A DNA stretch of 16,751 bases from Tychonema litorale BBK16 (lineage in GTDB: Bacteria > Cyanobacteriota > Cyanobacteriia > Cyanobacteriales > Microcoleaceae): the NCBI RefSeq assembly GCF_021648855.1, contig NZ_JAKJHX010000118.1:1-16751 (forward strand). Direction: 5' to 3'. A program made the translations under genes and the position numbers. Under the pieces are notes generated by a model that was not told the origin of the DNA, did no database searches, and was given only the letters and a program-made list of their open reading frames with translations. Of the stretch, positions 7,080-14,515 are shown one piece after another. Numbering within the stretch: the stretch's first letter is position 1; every line of letters begins with the position of its first letter.

Positions 7080-7763
7080 CTATTGCTCTTTTAATTCGTC
7101 ATATTTTGCTTTGATCGCTTGCATATCTTGCCACATAAACCATTTCGGAGTTTCGGGTTCGCGGGAAGGGTTTCGCAACAAGTACGACGGGTGGAAGATT
7201 GGCATACATAGGCGATTTTCCCATTCGATCCATTGACCTCTGATTTTACTAATTGGTCGCTTGTCGCTAAGCAAACCTTTGAGGGCTGTTGCACCGGTTA
7301 ATAAAATAATTTTGGGGTCTAATATGCGGATTTGTTCGAGTAAGTATGGTTTGCAGGCTTCTATTTCTTTGACTGTCGGAGGGCGGTTGTTGGGTGGGCG
7401 ACATTTGATGACGTTGGCAATGAATACGTCGGTTTCTGTGTTGAGTCCTACTGATTCTAAAATCTTATCTAAAAGTTTGCCCGATCGCCCAACGAATGGT
7501 AATCCAGTTTCATCTTCGTTTTGTCCGGGCGCTTCTCCCACAATCAAGATTGAGGCTTGCGGATTGCCGCGCCCGATGACGGCGTGAGTGCGAGTTTTGC
7601 CCAATTCGCAGCGGTGACAACGGTTGCAGTGTTCGGCGATTTGTTCGATACTTTGATAAGTGCCGGGAGGAATGGGAATTTTGACATTTGTAGGGATTGA
7701 GTCTGTCTGGAAAGAGGCACTTTGAGTGGTGTCAAAAAGGGACAGTTGCAAGTCGCTGGACAT
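7080..7763 (-). CDS. Family 4 (Fe-S) uracil-DNA glycosylase
   Basis: This 227-aa DNA repair enzyme should excise uracil from DNA. The first ~45 residues are a variable leader. The cluster ligands appear as C-x2-C at Cys49/Cys52 (before ELGKTRT), then Cys121 in IKCRPP and Cys137 in EACKPY, the family 4 arrangement for one [4Fe-4S]. The active-site loop is GEAPGQNED (76-84), followed by GLPFVGRSG, and the second catalytic motif is HPSYLLR (191-197). All key residues are present and the length is typical. The start codon has no clear Shine-Dalgarno sequence. It is divergent from the phosphoribosyltransferase gene, with 76 bp between starts. Confidence 0.93.
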   Translation of the reverse strand: MSSDLQLSLFDTTQSASFQTDSIPTNVKIPIPPGTYQSIEQIAEHCNRCHRCELGKTRTHAVIGRGNPQASILIVGEAPGQNEDETGLPFVGRSGKLLDKILESVGLNTETDVFIANVIKCRPPNNRPPTVKEIEACKPYLLEQIRILDPKIILLTGATALKGLLSDKRPISKIRGQWIEWENRLCMPIFHPSYLLRNPSREPETPKWFMWQDMQAIKAKYDELKEQ

Positions 7764-7839
7764 ATATTTAAAGATCGCAGAGCTTTTTTTGAGGCTAGAG
7801 TTTATAGTTTAGATCGGGTTTGCTCTTACAGGCAGGAAT

Positions 7840-8526
7840 ATGTTCTCTAACCCGTTTTTTGACAATCGCGCTGATGCTGGCGAGAAACTGGCTGTGGCAG
7901 TTTTCGCAGAGCTCGAAAAATTGAGTTTAACCTCACCAGAGGTTGTTAAACCGATTGTGTATGCTTTGCCGCGCGGGGGTTTGCCCGTTGCAGTGCCTAT
8001 TGCCCGTTTGTTGGGTTGTGCTTTGGATGTGGTGGTGGCGAAAAAAATAACTCGTCCTGATCATCTAGAGTACGCGATCGGGGCTGCAACTGCTGATGGG
8101 GAGGTTGTGTGGCAAGAAAAGCCACGCAATTTGTCTTTTCAAACTCTAGCACTTCAGCAAGCTCTCGATCACGCGCAATCTCTACTGACTGATTTGTCTC
8201 CGGGGCGGCCAAATGTCAGCGCGGCAGGGGCTTTGGCGATTTTGGTGGATGATGGGATTGCGACGGGGATGACGATGGCTGTGGCGGCGAAGGCTTTGCG
8301 GGCGCAGCAACCGGCGGCTTTGTGGATTTGTGTGCCTGTTGCACCGCAGGATTTGGTAGAATTTTTGGGGGAAATGTCCGATCGCGCGATCGTCCTGGAA
8401 ACCCCAGACCCTTTTTATAGCGTCAGTCGCTTTTACGTTGAATTTCCGCAAGTTGAGACAGAGGTTGCCTTAGCGTGTTTAATGCAACAAACTGAATGGC
8501 GATCGGAGGTTAAGCTAGAAGGCTAA
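7840..8526 (+). CDS. Phosphoribosyltransferase family protein
   Basis: This is a 228-aa type I PRTase-fold protein. It shows an N-terminal hood, the conserved ALPRGGLPVAVPIA segment (42-55), LDVVVAKKI (62-70) and the PRPP-binding loop ILVDDGIATG (134-143, with Asp137/Asp138 and TG). An N-terminal FDNRADAGEKLA patch is typical of the stand-alone bacterial PRTases whose substrate is unknown. Some relatives are fused to hydrolases; this one is single-domain. GGCAGGA lies just before the ATG. A small membrane protein gene follows after 25 bp. A specific base substrate cannot be called. Confidence 0.88.
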   Translation: MFSNPFFDNRADAGEKLAVAVFAELEKLSLTSPEVVKPIVYALPRGGLPVAVPIARLLGCALDVVVAKKITRPDHLEYAIGAATADGEVVWQEKPRNLSFQTLALQQALDHAQSLLTDLSPGRPNVSAAGALAILVDDGIATGMTMAVAAKALRAQQPAALWICVPVAPQDLVEFLGEMSDRAIVLETPDPFYSVSRFYVEFPQVETEVALACLMQQTEWRSEVKLEG

Positions 8527-8551
8527 ATCCAAAAGTGCGATCGCTAACTAA

Positions 8552-8842
8552 ATGAGACCTTGGCAAAATTGGTTGAACACTTTGATCCTGTCTAGTCAAC
8601 ACAATCCTCCTCGCTTTGTTGAGTTGGTGATGTTGATTTTGGCAATGGTTTTGTTGGGGTTATGGACTTTCACAGGGCAATGGCCATATTTAGCACTGTG
8701 TTTGAGTTATGTAATTGGTTCGTCTTTTTCGATTTTAGTGCGAGAATCTATGGGGCCGCGGCCTCAATTTCAGCTCATTCATCTCGCAGCACTGTTATTA
8801 TTAATTATGAGTTTTTATAGTTTTGCTGAACTGATTAGATAG
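8552..8842 (+). CDS. Small membrane protein, unknown
   Basis: This is a 96-aa protein with three likely membrane helices (about 22-41, 45-62 and 74-93) and a short basic segment VRESMGPRPQ between the second and third. It begins 25 bp after the phosphoribosyltransferase gene, with a HIP1 site (8537-8544) in the gap and no clear Shine-Dalgarno, so co-transcription is likely. No family is recognised. Confidence 0.6.
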   Translation: MRPWQNWLNTLILSSQHNPPRFVELVMLILAMVLLGLWTFTGQWPYLALCLSYVIGSSFSILVRESMGPRPQFQLIHLAALLLLIMSFYSFAELIR

Positions 8843-8860
8843 TTAAGGCAGTTTTGAGTT

Positions 8861-8905
8861 AACGAACCGCGAAGACGCGAAGGACGCGAAGGAAGAGAAG
8901 AGAAG
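8861..8905. repeat. Degenerate CGCGAAG short tandem repeat
   Basis: CGCGAAG occurs three times (8868-8874, 8876-8882, 8885-8891) within a purine-rich run of GAAG units. It occupies most of the 89-bp spacer between the convergent small membrane protein and VOC genes and looks like a dispersed intergenic repeat. Confidence 0.5.
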
Positions 8906-8931
8906 ATCGAGAGTTCGCAAATCATTAGCTA

Positions 8932-9315
8932 TCATCCTACATTGTCATGGGATTGATGTAAAATTAGGCGATTGCCGGCGGGATCGAAAGCGTAGATTTC
9001 TAAACCATGAGAAGCTGTGATAATTTCTCCGGGGGGTGGACAACCTAAAGTCCAAATTCGGGCGATCGCAATTTCGATGTCGCTAACTTCCAAACACAAA
9101 CTCATCCCTGTTTTTCCGATACCTGAAAATTCCGATTTGTGGGAGTTTTTAGGTTTGAATATACCGAGTCTTAAACCTGGTAGTTGAAATTCAGCATAAG
9201 TGTTAGGAACATAAGGATTCGGTTCTATATCGAGAAATCTTTTGTAGAATTTAACTAGAACTTCATTCTCAATATCTGCTAAAGTTACCAGGGCAGCTTT
9301 GTACTGGAAAGTCAT
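8932..9315 (-). CDS. VOC (glyoxalase/bleomycin-resistance fold) family protein
   Basis: This is a 127-aa single VOC domain with two beta-alpha-beta-beta-beta halves. The first runs YKAALVTLADIENEVLVKFYKRFLDIEP, then FQLPGLRLGIF. The second runs MSLCLEVSDIEIAIARIWTLG, then the closing strand IYAFDPAGNRLILHQ, a standard VOC ending. Candidate metal or ligand residues are not clear enough to assign a reaction; it may be a lyase, a dioxygenase relative or a binding protein. The ATG lies only 3 bp from a heptamer repeat array, so there is no Shine-Dalgarno sequence and the promoter region appears to have been invaded. Confidence 0.82.
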   Translation of the reverse strand: MTFQYKAALVTLADIENEVLVKFYKRFLDIEPNPYVPNTYAEFQLPGLRLGIFKPKNSHKSEFSGIGKTGMSLCLEVSDIEIAIARIWTLGCPPPGEIITASHGLEIYAFDPAGNRLILHQSHDNVG

Positions 9316-9318
9316 ATT

Positions 9319-9437
9319 ATTGATTATTCGTTATTGATTATTCGTTATTGGTTATTGGTAATGCCCGATGCCCAATGCCCGATGCCCAATGCCCAATGCC
9401 CAATGCCCAATGCCCAATGCCCGATGCCCGATGCCCC
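9319..9437. repeat. Heptamer STRR array (17 units)
   Basis: The array has seventeen consecutive 7-bp units. The first six are ATTGATT/ATTCGTT/ATTGGTT/ATTGGTA types (9319-9360); eleven ATGCCCG, ATGCCCA or ATGCCCC units follow (9361-9437) in unbroken 7-bp phase. This is a short tandemly repeated repetitive sequence typical of filamentous cyanobacteria. It lies between the divergent VOC and TPR genes. Confidence 0.9.
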
Positions 9438-9509
9438 ATTACGCTGCACCTCACCTAACTGAGAAAGGCTATATACCTTATTATATTCTCATACAACAAG
9501 TATTTTTTT

Positions 9510-9977
9510 ATGGAAACCACCAATTTTATTGCTCTGTCTGTAATCATTTTTGCCATTCTGGGGATTGGTTTAGGAACCATGACTTGGGCTTACTTCGGTA
9601 AGGGCAGCGTTTCTGTGCTGTTTAAAGAACCAATTTTAAGCTTTCCAGAGTTTCCAGCTACCGATGCTGGTAAAAAAGCCTCGGTTTATTTCCAACAAGG
9701 ACTTGAAGTTTATCAATCTGGAAATTACCGCCAAGCTAAAGATAAATTTAGTAGCACCCTAGAACTTGTTTCTACTCTGGCGGAAGCTTACCATAATCGC
9801 GGTTTGGCTTGTGCTAATTTGCGATCGGACGATGATGCGGTTGTCAATTTAATCAGTGCTAGCGAATTGTACCAACAACAGGATAATGGAGTTGCACTAG
9901 ACATAATTAAACAAAATCTTGAAGCGTTGAAACAGCGGAAATTAGAACGAGAAAAATTAAAAAATCAAAAAACTTAG
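9510..9977 (+). CDS. Membrane-anchored TPR protein
   Basis: This is a 155-aa protein. One N-terminal membrane helix (about 7-29) is followed by a linker rich in Pro and Phe. Two to three TPR-like helix pairs follow (about 55-140), with motifs such as YFQQGLEVYQSGNYRQAKDKF and AEAYHNRGLACANLRSDDDAV. The tail is highly charged and lysine-rich (about 141-155). TPRs act as protein-docking surfaces; the helix would hold this one at a membrane. The partner is not evident. It runs convergently into the next gene with only 7 bp between stops. Confidence 0.8.
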   Translation: METTNFIALSVIIFAILGIGLGTMTWAYFGKGSVSVLFKEPILSFPEFPATDAGKKASVYFQQGLEVYQSGNYRQAKDKFSSTLELVSTLAEAYHNRGLACANLRSDDDAVVNLISASELYQQQDNGVALDIIKQNLEALKQRKLEREKLKNQKT

Positions 9978-9984
9978 ATTGAGA

Positions 9985-10329
9985 TTAGACTTTTCTAGCA
10001 TCTTCGATTTTGTCAATTTTAGCAATTAACAGGGTTCGGCTAGATGTCACAATACGATAATTAGTAATTGGGTCATAAGCTTCCCATTCTTCGGTTACTT
10101 CACTATCTTGCCACAAAAACCATTCTCGGTAAATTTCGCCTTCGTCGATATCACCAGATATTGCCAGCCAATCATCTCCTTCTAAACTACTGTAGTCTCC
10201 TCCTACTAAGTCAATCCAAGCAGCAGCGATACAATATTCCATGTTACTGTGAGAATGAACTACATTCATATCTGAATTAACTTGGTTAGAGTGTAGGGAA
10301 GTTTCGGGGAAGCAAAGAGTAGAGTTCAT
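9985..10329 (-). CDS. Hypothetical acidic protein
   Basis: This is a 114-aa acidic protein of unknown family. AGGA lies 7 nt before the ATG at 10329, which supports the full-length start. The core (about 30-105) has aromatic, acidic segments (EGDDWLAISGDIDEGEIYREWF, EEWEAYDPITNYRIV) and ends in a strand-like stretch (SRTLLIAKIDKIE). No membrane helix or signal peptide is seen. A beta-rich cytoplasmic fold is likely; function is not assigned. Confidence 0.6.
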   Translation of the reverse strand: MNSTLCFPETSLHSNQVNSDMNVVHSHSNMEYCIAAAWIDLVGGDYSSLEGDDWLAISGDIDEGEIYREWFLWQDSEVTEEWEAYDPITNYRIVTSSRTLLIAKIDKIEDARKV

Positions 10330-10664
10330 AAGTATTTCCTGAATGTCATGTTGTTACTTTAGAAATAATCCTTCCGCCCTAGTGACAGCAAAATGCCACT
10401 ATTGCAACCATCACAGGTTTTACCTCGATCGACTCTGACGCCCGATCGCACTCCAGCGCTTGTGATGTATAACTAAAGTGTGTTTTTCTGCCACAAACAG
10501 TAGAGGCTGAATTTAGTCAATTCGCCAACTGTCACAAGCCCTAAGCTGCGATGTATGGAAATTCGTTGTTGGGACACCTGGGGAGTCAGGAATCAGGCTA
10601 TACTTAGTCAGTTGGTGACTTTCAGTACAGTTTGTGAAAATCAATAGTTAATCGGGTCAATTGA
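10330..10664. other. 335-bp non-coding divergent spacer
   Basis: I see no convincing gene here. It must hold the promoters for the acidic protein (minus) and the PHP gene (plus). TATACT near 10600 is a possible -10 for the PHP gene but has no matching -35. An in-frame TGA (10662-10664) directly precedes the PHP ATG, so that gene cannot extend further upstream. Confidence 0.5.
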
Positions 10665-11492
10665 ATGCTAGAGCTTCACTGTCACACCACTTATTCCGAT
10701 GGCACCCTCACCCCAGGGGAACTCGTCGCCGCTGCTGCTGCGTCAGGGGTTCGAGCTTTGGCTATCACGGATCACGATACGATGTCCGGTTGGGATGAGG
10801 CTTTTGTGGCGGCTGATTTGTACAATATAGAAATAGTCCCCGGACTTGAACTGAGTACGGTGCACAACGATCGCTCTTTGCATATTTTAGGCTTTTATCC
10901 CGATGCCAATAAGTTACGTATTCCTTTGAACGATCGCATAGAAGGCAGGTTTAGGCGATCGCAAGAAATGGTGGACAAATTAGCAGCACTGGGATACCCG
11001 ATCGAATTGCCAACAACATCCCCAGGAATGGCACCGGGAAGGCCTCATATTGCCTCTGCACTCGTAAAAGCTGGTCACGCTAAATCAGCGCGGGAAGCCT
11101 TCGATCGGTGGCTAGGAGATTACGGCCCAGCTTATGTTCGTTACGAGAAATTCTCGATCGCCGAAGGCATTGATTTATTGCGGAGTTGCGGCGCAGTACC
11201 AGTCTGGGCTCACCCTTATCTATTTCGTGGCGGAGTGGTTGAGGAAGTTTTGAAAGAATTAGTAGATGCTGGTTTAATGGGAATCGAAGTATATCATCCC
11301 AGCCACAGTTCTAGCCAGATTCAAAAGTTGAAAGATTTGTGTATTCACTACGGTTTGTTCGCAACTGGTGGTAGCGACTACCATGGCCCCGATCCTGAAA
11401 GAAAACGCAGCGATAGCACTACGTTAAATATGCTGCATTTACCATTGGAATTACTGGAACCAGTTAAAGTTGCGGCGGCAAGTTTGAAGTAA
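10665..11492 (+). CDS. PHP domain phosphoesterase (RNase AM / nucleoside bisphosphate phosphatase-like)
   Basis: This is a 275-aa metal-dependent phosphoesterase. PHP motif I is LHCHTTYSDG (His5, His7, Asp12) at the very N-terminus. ITDHDTMSG (Asp36, His37) is motif II, followed by Glu62, and His73 lies in LHILGF. GRPHIA (126-130), WAHPY (His183), EVYHPSH (His211) and GSDYHG (Asp238, His240) complete the trinuclear metal site. The insert between motifs (about 90-165) with GRPHIA followed by ARE is typical of the YciV/TrpH branch, whose members hydrolyse 3',5'-nucleoside bisphosphates and short 5'-phosphorylated RNAs. The start is fixed by a stop codon immediately upstream. The substrate is assigned by family only. 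Confidence 0.88.
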   Translation: MLELHCHTTYSDGTLTPGELVAAAAASGVRALAITDHDTMSGWDEAFVAADLYNIEIVPGLELSTVHNDRSLHILGFYPDANKLRIPLNDRIEGRFRRSQEMVDKLAALGYPIELPTTSPGMAPGRPHIASALVKAGHAKSAREAFDRWLGDYGPAYVRYEKFSIAEGIDLLRSCGAVPVWAHPYLFRGGVVEEVLKELVDAGLMGIEVYHPSHSSSQIQKLKDLCIHYGLFATGGSDYHGPDPERKRSDSTTLNMLHLPLELLEPVKVAAASLK

Positions 11493-11608
11493 TTTATCAA
11501 AGTCAATTTTGGTGAACAATTTATATAAATAAATGTATATTTAAAGTCAATTGTTGGGAAATTAGTTGTACAATTGTCTTGACATTAAATTGCTTACCGG
11601 AGTTTCCT

Positions 11609-11818
11609 ATGAGTACAGAAGATAGAGCAAAGGCGATCGGCAAAAATGTAGAAGGCAAAGTTCAGGAAGTTTTCGGGAATATTACAGGCAACAAAAAAGA
11701 CCAGGTTGAAGGTAAGGCAAAACAAGCTGAAGCAGCCGCCCGCCATGCAGCAGAAGATCTGAAAAATGCCGTGAAAGATATCACAGGTAAGACCAAAAAG
11801 GCGATCGACAAATTGTAG
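11609..11818 (+). CDS. CsbD-like stress-response protein
   Basis: This is a 69-aa, Lys/Ala/Glu-rich helical protein starting MSTEDRAKAIGKNVEGKVQE, with the CsbD repeats GKVQEVFGNITGNKKDQVEGKAKQ. CsbD-type proteins are small general-stress proteins of unclear mechanism. The start at 11609 is supported by GGAG 6 nt upstream; the in-frame ATG at 11579 would add an unrelated 10-residue leader. It is monocistronic and followed by a strong palindrome. Confidence 0.85.
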   Translation: MSTEDRAKAIGKNVEGKVQEVFGNITGNKKDQVEGKAKQAEAAARHAAEDLKNAVKDITGKTKKAIDKL

Positions 11819-11872
11819 AAAATACAGCTACTCAGTGGTTAAAAGAGACTATTGAGTACCTTTAATATCCCC

Positions 11873-11901
11873 GTAGGGACACGGCATTGCCGTGTCCCTA
11901 C
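11873..11901. terminator. 14-bp-arm palindrome, likely bidirectional terminator
   Basis: GTAGGGACACGGCA, one central T, then the perfect reverse complement give a near-continuous 29-bp palindrome. It sits between the convergent csbD-like gene and the ChW-like repeat gene, whose stop lies 8 bp away. It matches a palindrome type seen repeatedly in filamentous cyanobacterial genomes, so it is both a dispersed repeat and a plausible terminator for both genes. Confidence 0.7.
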
Positions 11902-11908
11902 TTGCTCT

Positions 11909-13651
11909 TTATGCTTTAGCTTCAACCCAAACAGTAATCCCTTCAACTCTCAAACCTTTGCCACGAGTGCCGCAGTATTGACCATTAGAAGTAGTGGGAG
12001 TATCGCCCACATTTTGGATATGAGCAGTGTAAAGTACATTGTATTTATCAGCATCAGCCCCCGTTAGCCGCGCCGCAAATCCCTCAATCCGCTTAGCTTT
12101 GCCACGGAAGCCAGCTAAGTCCCCTTCTTCGATCCAAGCAGTATCGCCAACACTTTCGACGTGAGCCATATACTGTAATTTGAGACCGGCAACCGGAGGC
12201 TCTATTTTCATCTGAAATCCTTCGACGCGACGGCCTTGACCCTTGCTACCAGCATATTCTCGATCGCTAAAAGTGCGATCGCCAATTCCTTGAATATGCG
12301 CCAACACTTTTAACCCCACAGGCTGGGCTGGTTGAGCCTTGGCTGAAGGAACAACCCAGACGTTGATACCCTCAACTCTCAAAGCTTTGCCACGAGTGCC
12401 ACAATAGTCGCCATTTGAGACAACCTTCGTATCACCAACATTTTGAATGTGAGCCGTGTAAAATACATCGTATTTATCAGCTTGGGCCCCGCTCAATCGC
12501 ACGGCAAATCCTTCAATTCGTTTCCCCTTACCCCGGAAACCTGCTAATTCCTGTTCGCTAACCCAAGGAGTGTCGCCTACACTTTCAACGTGAGCCATAT
12601 ACTCGACTTTTAAACCGGGAATTGCAGGTTCTAAATTAACTTGAAATCCTTCGACTCGTCGCCCTTCGGCCTTCGTACCCGCGTATTCTTGAGAACCAAA
12701 AGTGCGATCGCCAATGCCTTGAATATGCACCAAAACTTTCAATCCCAAAGTCCCCTCTATTGGCGCTGGTTTCGCCGCCGTTGGTGCGCCAAACACAATG
12801 TTTCCAGAGCCTTTAGTTTGCAGCGATTGAGGCATTTCCATGCTGGGAACAATAATCACCTCGTGCATCGGGGCTGACGGTGCTGGTGATTCCAAAATCT
12901 TGATATCCGGCACAACTACAACTTGTTTCGGTGCGACATTTCCCGACGGGATGACGATGATTTCTGGTAAGCGTTCAGCAACTGCTGGGGGTAGGGGTGC
13001 GATTTTGGCTGCTACTGGCAGTTCAAAGGCTCTTGGCATCTCGGCAACGATCAATTTGCCTCTGGAAATGGCAACGGCTATTTGTTTGCCAAAGGCCGCG
13101 CTGACTGTTTCTTCGAGGATAACCCACTGTTCGTCATCTAGTTTATCTTGTTGTTCGATTAGGGCGAGGACTGCCGCCACTGGATGTTTCCCACTGACTA
13201 AGGATTCTGCATCTGAGTGCAGTTGAGTCGGGGTTGATTCGGAAATGGCGCGGTGCAGTTCACGGGCTCTACCATGCACTGATTGTAATGGCGCAAAGTC
13301 GCTTTGTTCGCGGTGGGCGATCGCCAATACTCGATCGAGCACTTTTAAGGCTTGTTCACGAATTTCTACTTTCCCTTCAGAAGCTGCGATTGTCTGAATT
13401 AAGTTTTGAATTTCTTTGAGGGACGTCACTTCTCCGGGCACGAGGGCAGAGTTGCTGAGTTCCAAAGCTTGTTTTTGGACGAGGGAAAAATTGCGGCTGT
13501 AACTCACTATTTCTTGCAGCAAGCTTTCCGAGGGAGGAAGCCCGGAGTCTTGGAGTTGTTTGGCTGCTTGTGCGAGTCGATCGGCTAAATTTGGATAAGT
13601 TTCCGATAGTCCAGCTATTTGTTGTAGCAAATCTTTATGAGTTGGTTCCAT
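11909..13651 (-). CDS. Large protein with helical N-terminus and six ChW-like repeats
   Basis: The protein is 580 residues from the ATG at 13651, or 609 if the ATG at 13738 is used; neither has a Shine-Dalgarno. Residues about 1-200 are helical and soluble. About 200-300 is a Pro/Val-rich linker with repeated IIVIPS or VVVVPD strings. The C-terminal half has six ~40-aa repeats of the form xAHIQxVGDT...G...G(T/F)RGKxxRxEGxxVxx. They are arranged as A-B-C-A-B-C: two copies of a 143-residue block. The spacing and GT-GK-LRxEG pattern match ChW (clostridial hydrophobic W) repeats, but the diagnostic Gly-Trp is Gly-Asp in every copy. No signal peptide is seen. ChW repeats are usually extracellular binding modules; here the role and location are unknown. 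Confidence 0.75.
   Translation of the reverse strand: MEPTHKDLLQQIAGLSETYPNLADRLAQAAKQLQDSGLPPSESLLQEIVSYSRNFSLVQKQALELSNSALVPGEVTSLKEIQNLIQTIAASEGKVEIREQALKVLDRVLAIAHREQSDFAPLQSVHGRARELHRAISESTPTQLHSDAESLVSGKHPVAAVLALIEQQDKLDDEQWVILEETVSAAFGKQIAVAISRGKLIVAEMPRAFELPVAAKIAPLPPAVAERLPEIIVIPSGNVAPKQVVVVPDIKILESPAPSAPMHEVIIVPSMEMPQSLQTKGSGNIVFGAPTAAKPAPIEGTLGLKVLVHIQGIGDRTFGSQEYAGTKAEGRRVEGFQVNLEPAIPGLKVEYMAHVESVGDTPWVSEQELAGFRGKGKRIEGFAVRLSGAQADKYDVFYTAHIQNVGDTKVVSNGDYCGTRGKALRVEGINVWVVPSAKAQPAQPVGLKVLAHIQGIGDRTFSDREYAGSKGQGRRVEGFQMKIEPPVAGLKLQYMAHVESVGDTAWIEEGDLAGFRGKAKRIEGFAARLTGADADKYNVLYTAHIQNVGDTPTTSNGQYCGTRGKGLRVEGITVWVEAKA
11921..12742 (-). repeat. 429-bp tandem internal duplication encoding the ABC-ABC blocks
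   Basis: Positions 12350-12742 and 11921-12313 encode two copies of a three-repeat block offset by 429 bp (143 codons). Corresponding units, such as the two IQGIGDRTF, two MAHVESVGDT and two TAHIQNVGDT, match more closely between blocks than within a block. That indicates a recent block duplication on top of an older triplication. Confidence 0.75.
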
Positions 13652-13780
13652 AGTCTGTCGTAAATATTTAACTTGATTATTGTAGACGTTCGGTGTCCTT
13701 GAGAGTGCCACAGATGCAAGGTCTTCAGCATTCAGCATCCGGCATTGTGCAGATTTTTTTTCCCTGGTATACAGAACTTA

Positions 13781-13796
13781 TGTGATCTGGATCATG
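13781..13796. promoter_or_regulatory. CRP/SyCRP1-like binding site
   Basis: TGTGATCTGGATCATG matches 13 of 16 positions of the CRP-type palindrome TGTGATCTAGATCACA, which cyanobacterial cAMP receptor proteins also recognise. It lies in the 294-bp spacer between the ChW-like gene (minus, ATG at 13651; 207 bp if the 13738 start is used) and the tandem small-protein genes (plus, start 13946). It could act on either; no promoter spacing could be fixed. Confidence 0.45.
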
Positions 13797-13945
13797 CAAA
13801 AGCCAACATCTAATCACAATCTCCAAGTCTTTTAGTCACTGAAGCACCTCCACAATGTCACAGAAACCAAGCTACAGCCGTCACCGCCAATTAAAGAAAC
13901 ATTTTTCATACTTGAGCTGTATAAATATTCAAAACAACAAGTGTT

Positions 13946-14176
13946 ATGGTACTGATTCGCGAGATTGCCCAACAAGCTATGACAACAGGCTATCTAACTG
14001 TTGAATCTGAAAATTTATTGCGTCGGATGTTGACTACCACAACTTATGAGCTAGAAGACTTAAATGCTTTTATGAGTTTGCAGCTAGCAGCTATGTCTGG
14101 TTTAGTGAAACAAGAGTCTCGCGAATTGAAAGAATGTCAATACTCTGCTGAGGTCGTCTTTGAGGTGTTTAATTAG
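13946..14176 (+). CDS. Small protein, first of two tandem paralogues
   Basis: This is a 76-aa protein with the pattern LIREIAQQAMTTGYLTVESENLLRRML and then ELEDLNAFMSLQLAAMSG, followed by a polar tail. It is helical and soluble. The second half is nearly identical to the next gene. TATAAA at 13920-13925 is a possible -10 box. No function is recognised; proteins of this look occur in cyanobacteria as small hypotheticals. Confidence 0.7.
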   Translation: MVLIREIAQQAMTTGYLTVESENLLRRMLTTTTYELEDLNAFMSLQLAAMSGLVKQESRELKECQYSAEVVFEVFN

Positions 14177-14226
14177 TAGTTTATTGACTGTGGATAGATT
14201 CAAAATTATTAAGGAAGATTCAAATC

Positions 14227-14436
14227 ATGCTGGTTCGTGACGTTATAAAACAAGCTATTGCGACTGGATATCTGAGCTTGGAAGCGGAAAATGAAATTCA
14301 GCAGATTTTCTCCTCAGCGCAGTGCGAGTTGGAAGATTTAAATGCTTTTATGAGTTTGCAGTTGGCGGCGATGGCGGGTCGTGTGAAGCAACAGTCTCTG
14401 GAATCGATCAATTTGCCGCATGATGCAGAATTCTGA
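14227..14436 (+). CDS. Small protein, second of two tandem paralogues
   Basis: This is a 69-aa protein starting MLVRDVIKQAIATGYLSLEAENEIQQIF, followed by the same core ELEDLNAFMSLQLAAMAG as its neighbour. AAGGAAG is placed for the ATG at 14227. The 50-bp gap suggests one transcript with the first copy. The core is conserved at both DNA and protein level while the N-terminal helix and tail have diverged. A strong terminator-like hairpin follows. Confidence 0.7.
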   Translation: MLVRDVIKQAIATGYLSLEAENEIQQIFSSAQCELEDLNAFMSLQLAAMAGRVKQQSLESINLPHDAEF

Positions 14437-14450
14437 GGTCGTCTTGAGAC

Positions 14451-14515
14451 AAAAACCCGGTTTCTGGAGGTAATTACGTCATTTTAGGTTGGCAACGACC
14501 AGAAACCGGGTTTTT
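14451..14515 (+). terminator. 17-bp-arm hairpin with T-tract
   Basis: AAAAACCCGGTTTCTGG (14451-14467) and CCAGAAACCGGGTTTTT (14499-14515) are perfect reverse complements around a 31-base loop and end in T6. It lies 14 bp past the stop of the second paralogue and serves as a likely terminator. It belongs to the AAACCCGGTTTCT palindrome family also seen at 15561-15593. Confidence 0.7.

Noticed and set aside
9319..9437. CRISPR array
   Set aside because: Units are 7 bp with no spacers and no cas genes nearby.
9368..9601. Open frame of 77 codons on the plus strand
   Set aside because: It is translation of the heptamer array followed by another frame of the TPR gene.
12840..13226. Plus-strand open frame opposite the ChW-like gene
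   Set aside because: It is a shadow of the long minus-strand coding region, whose repeats and codon pattern are clear.
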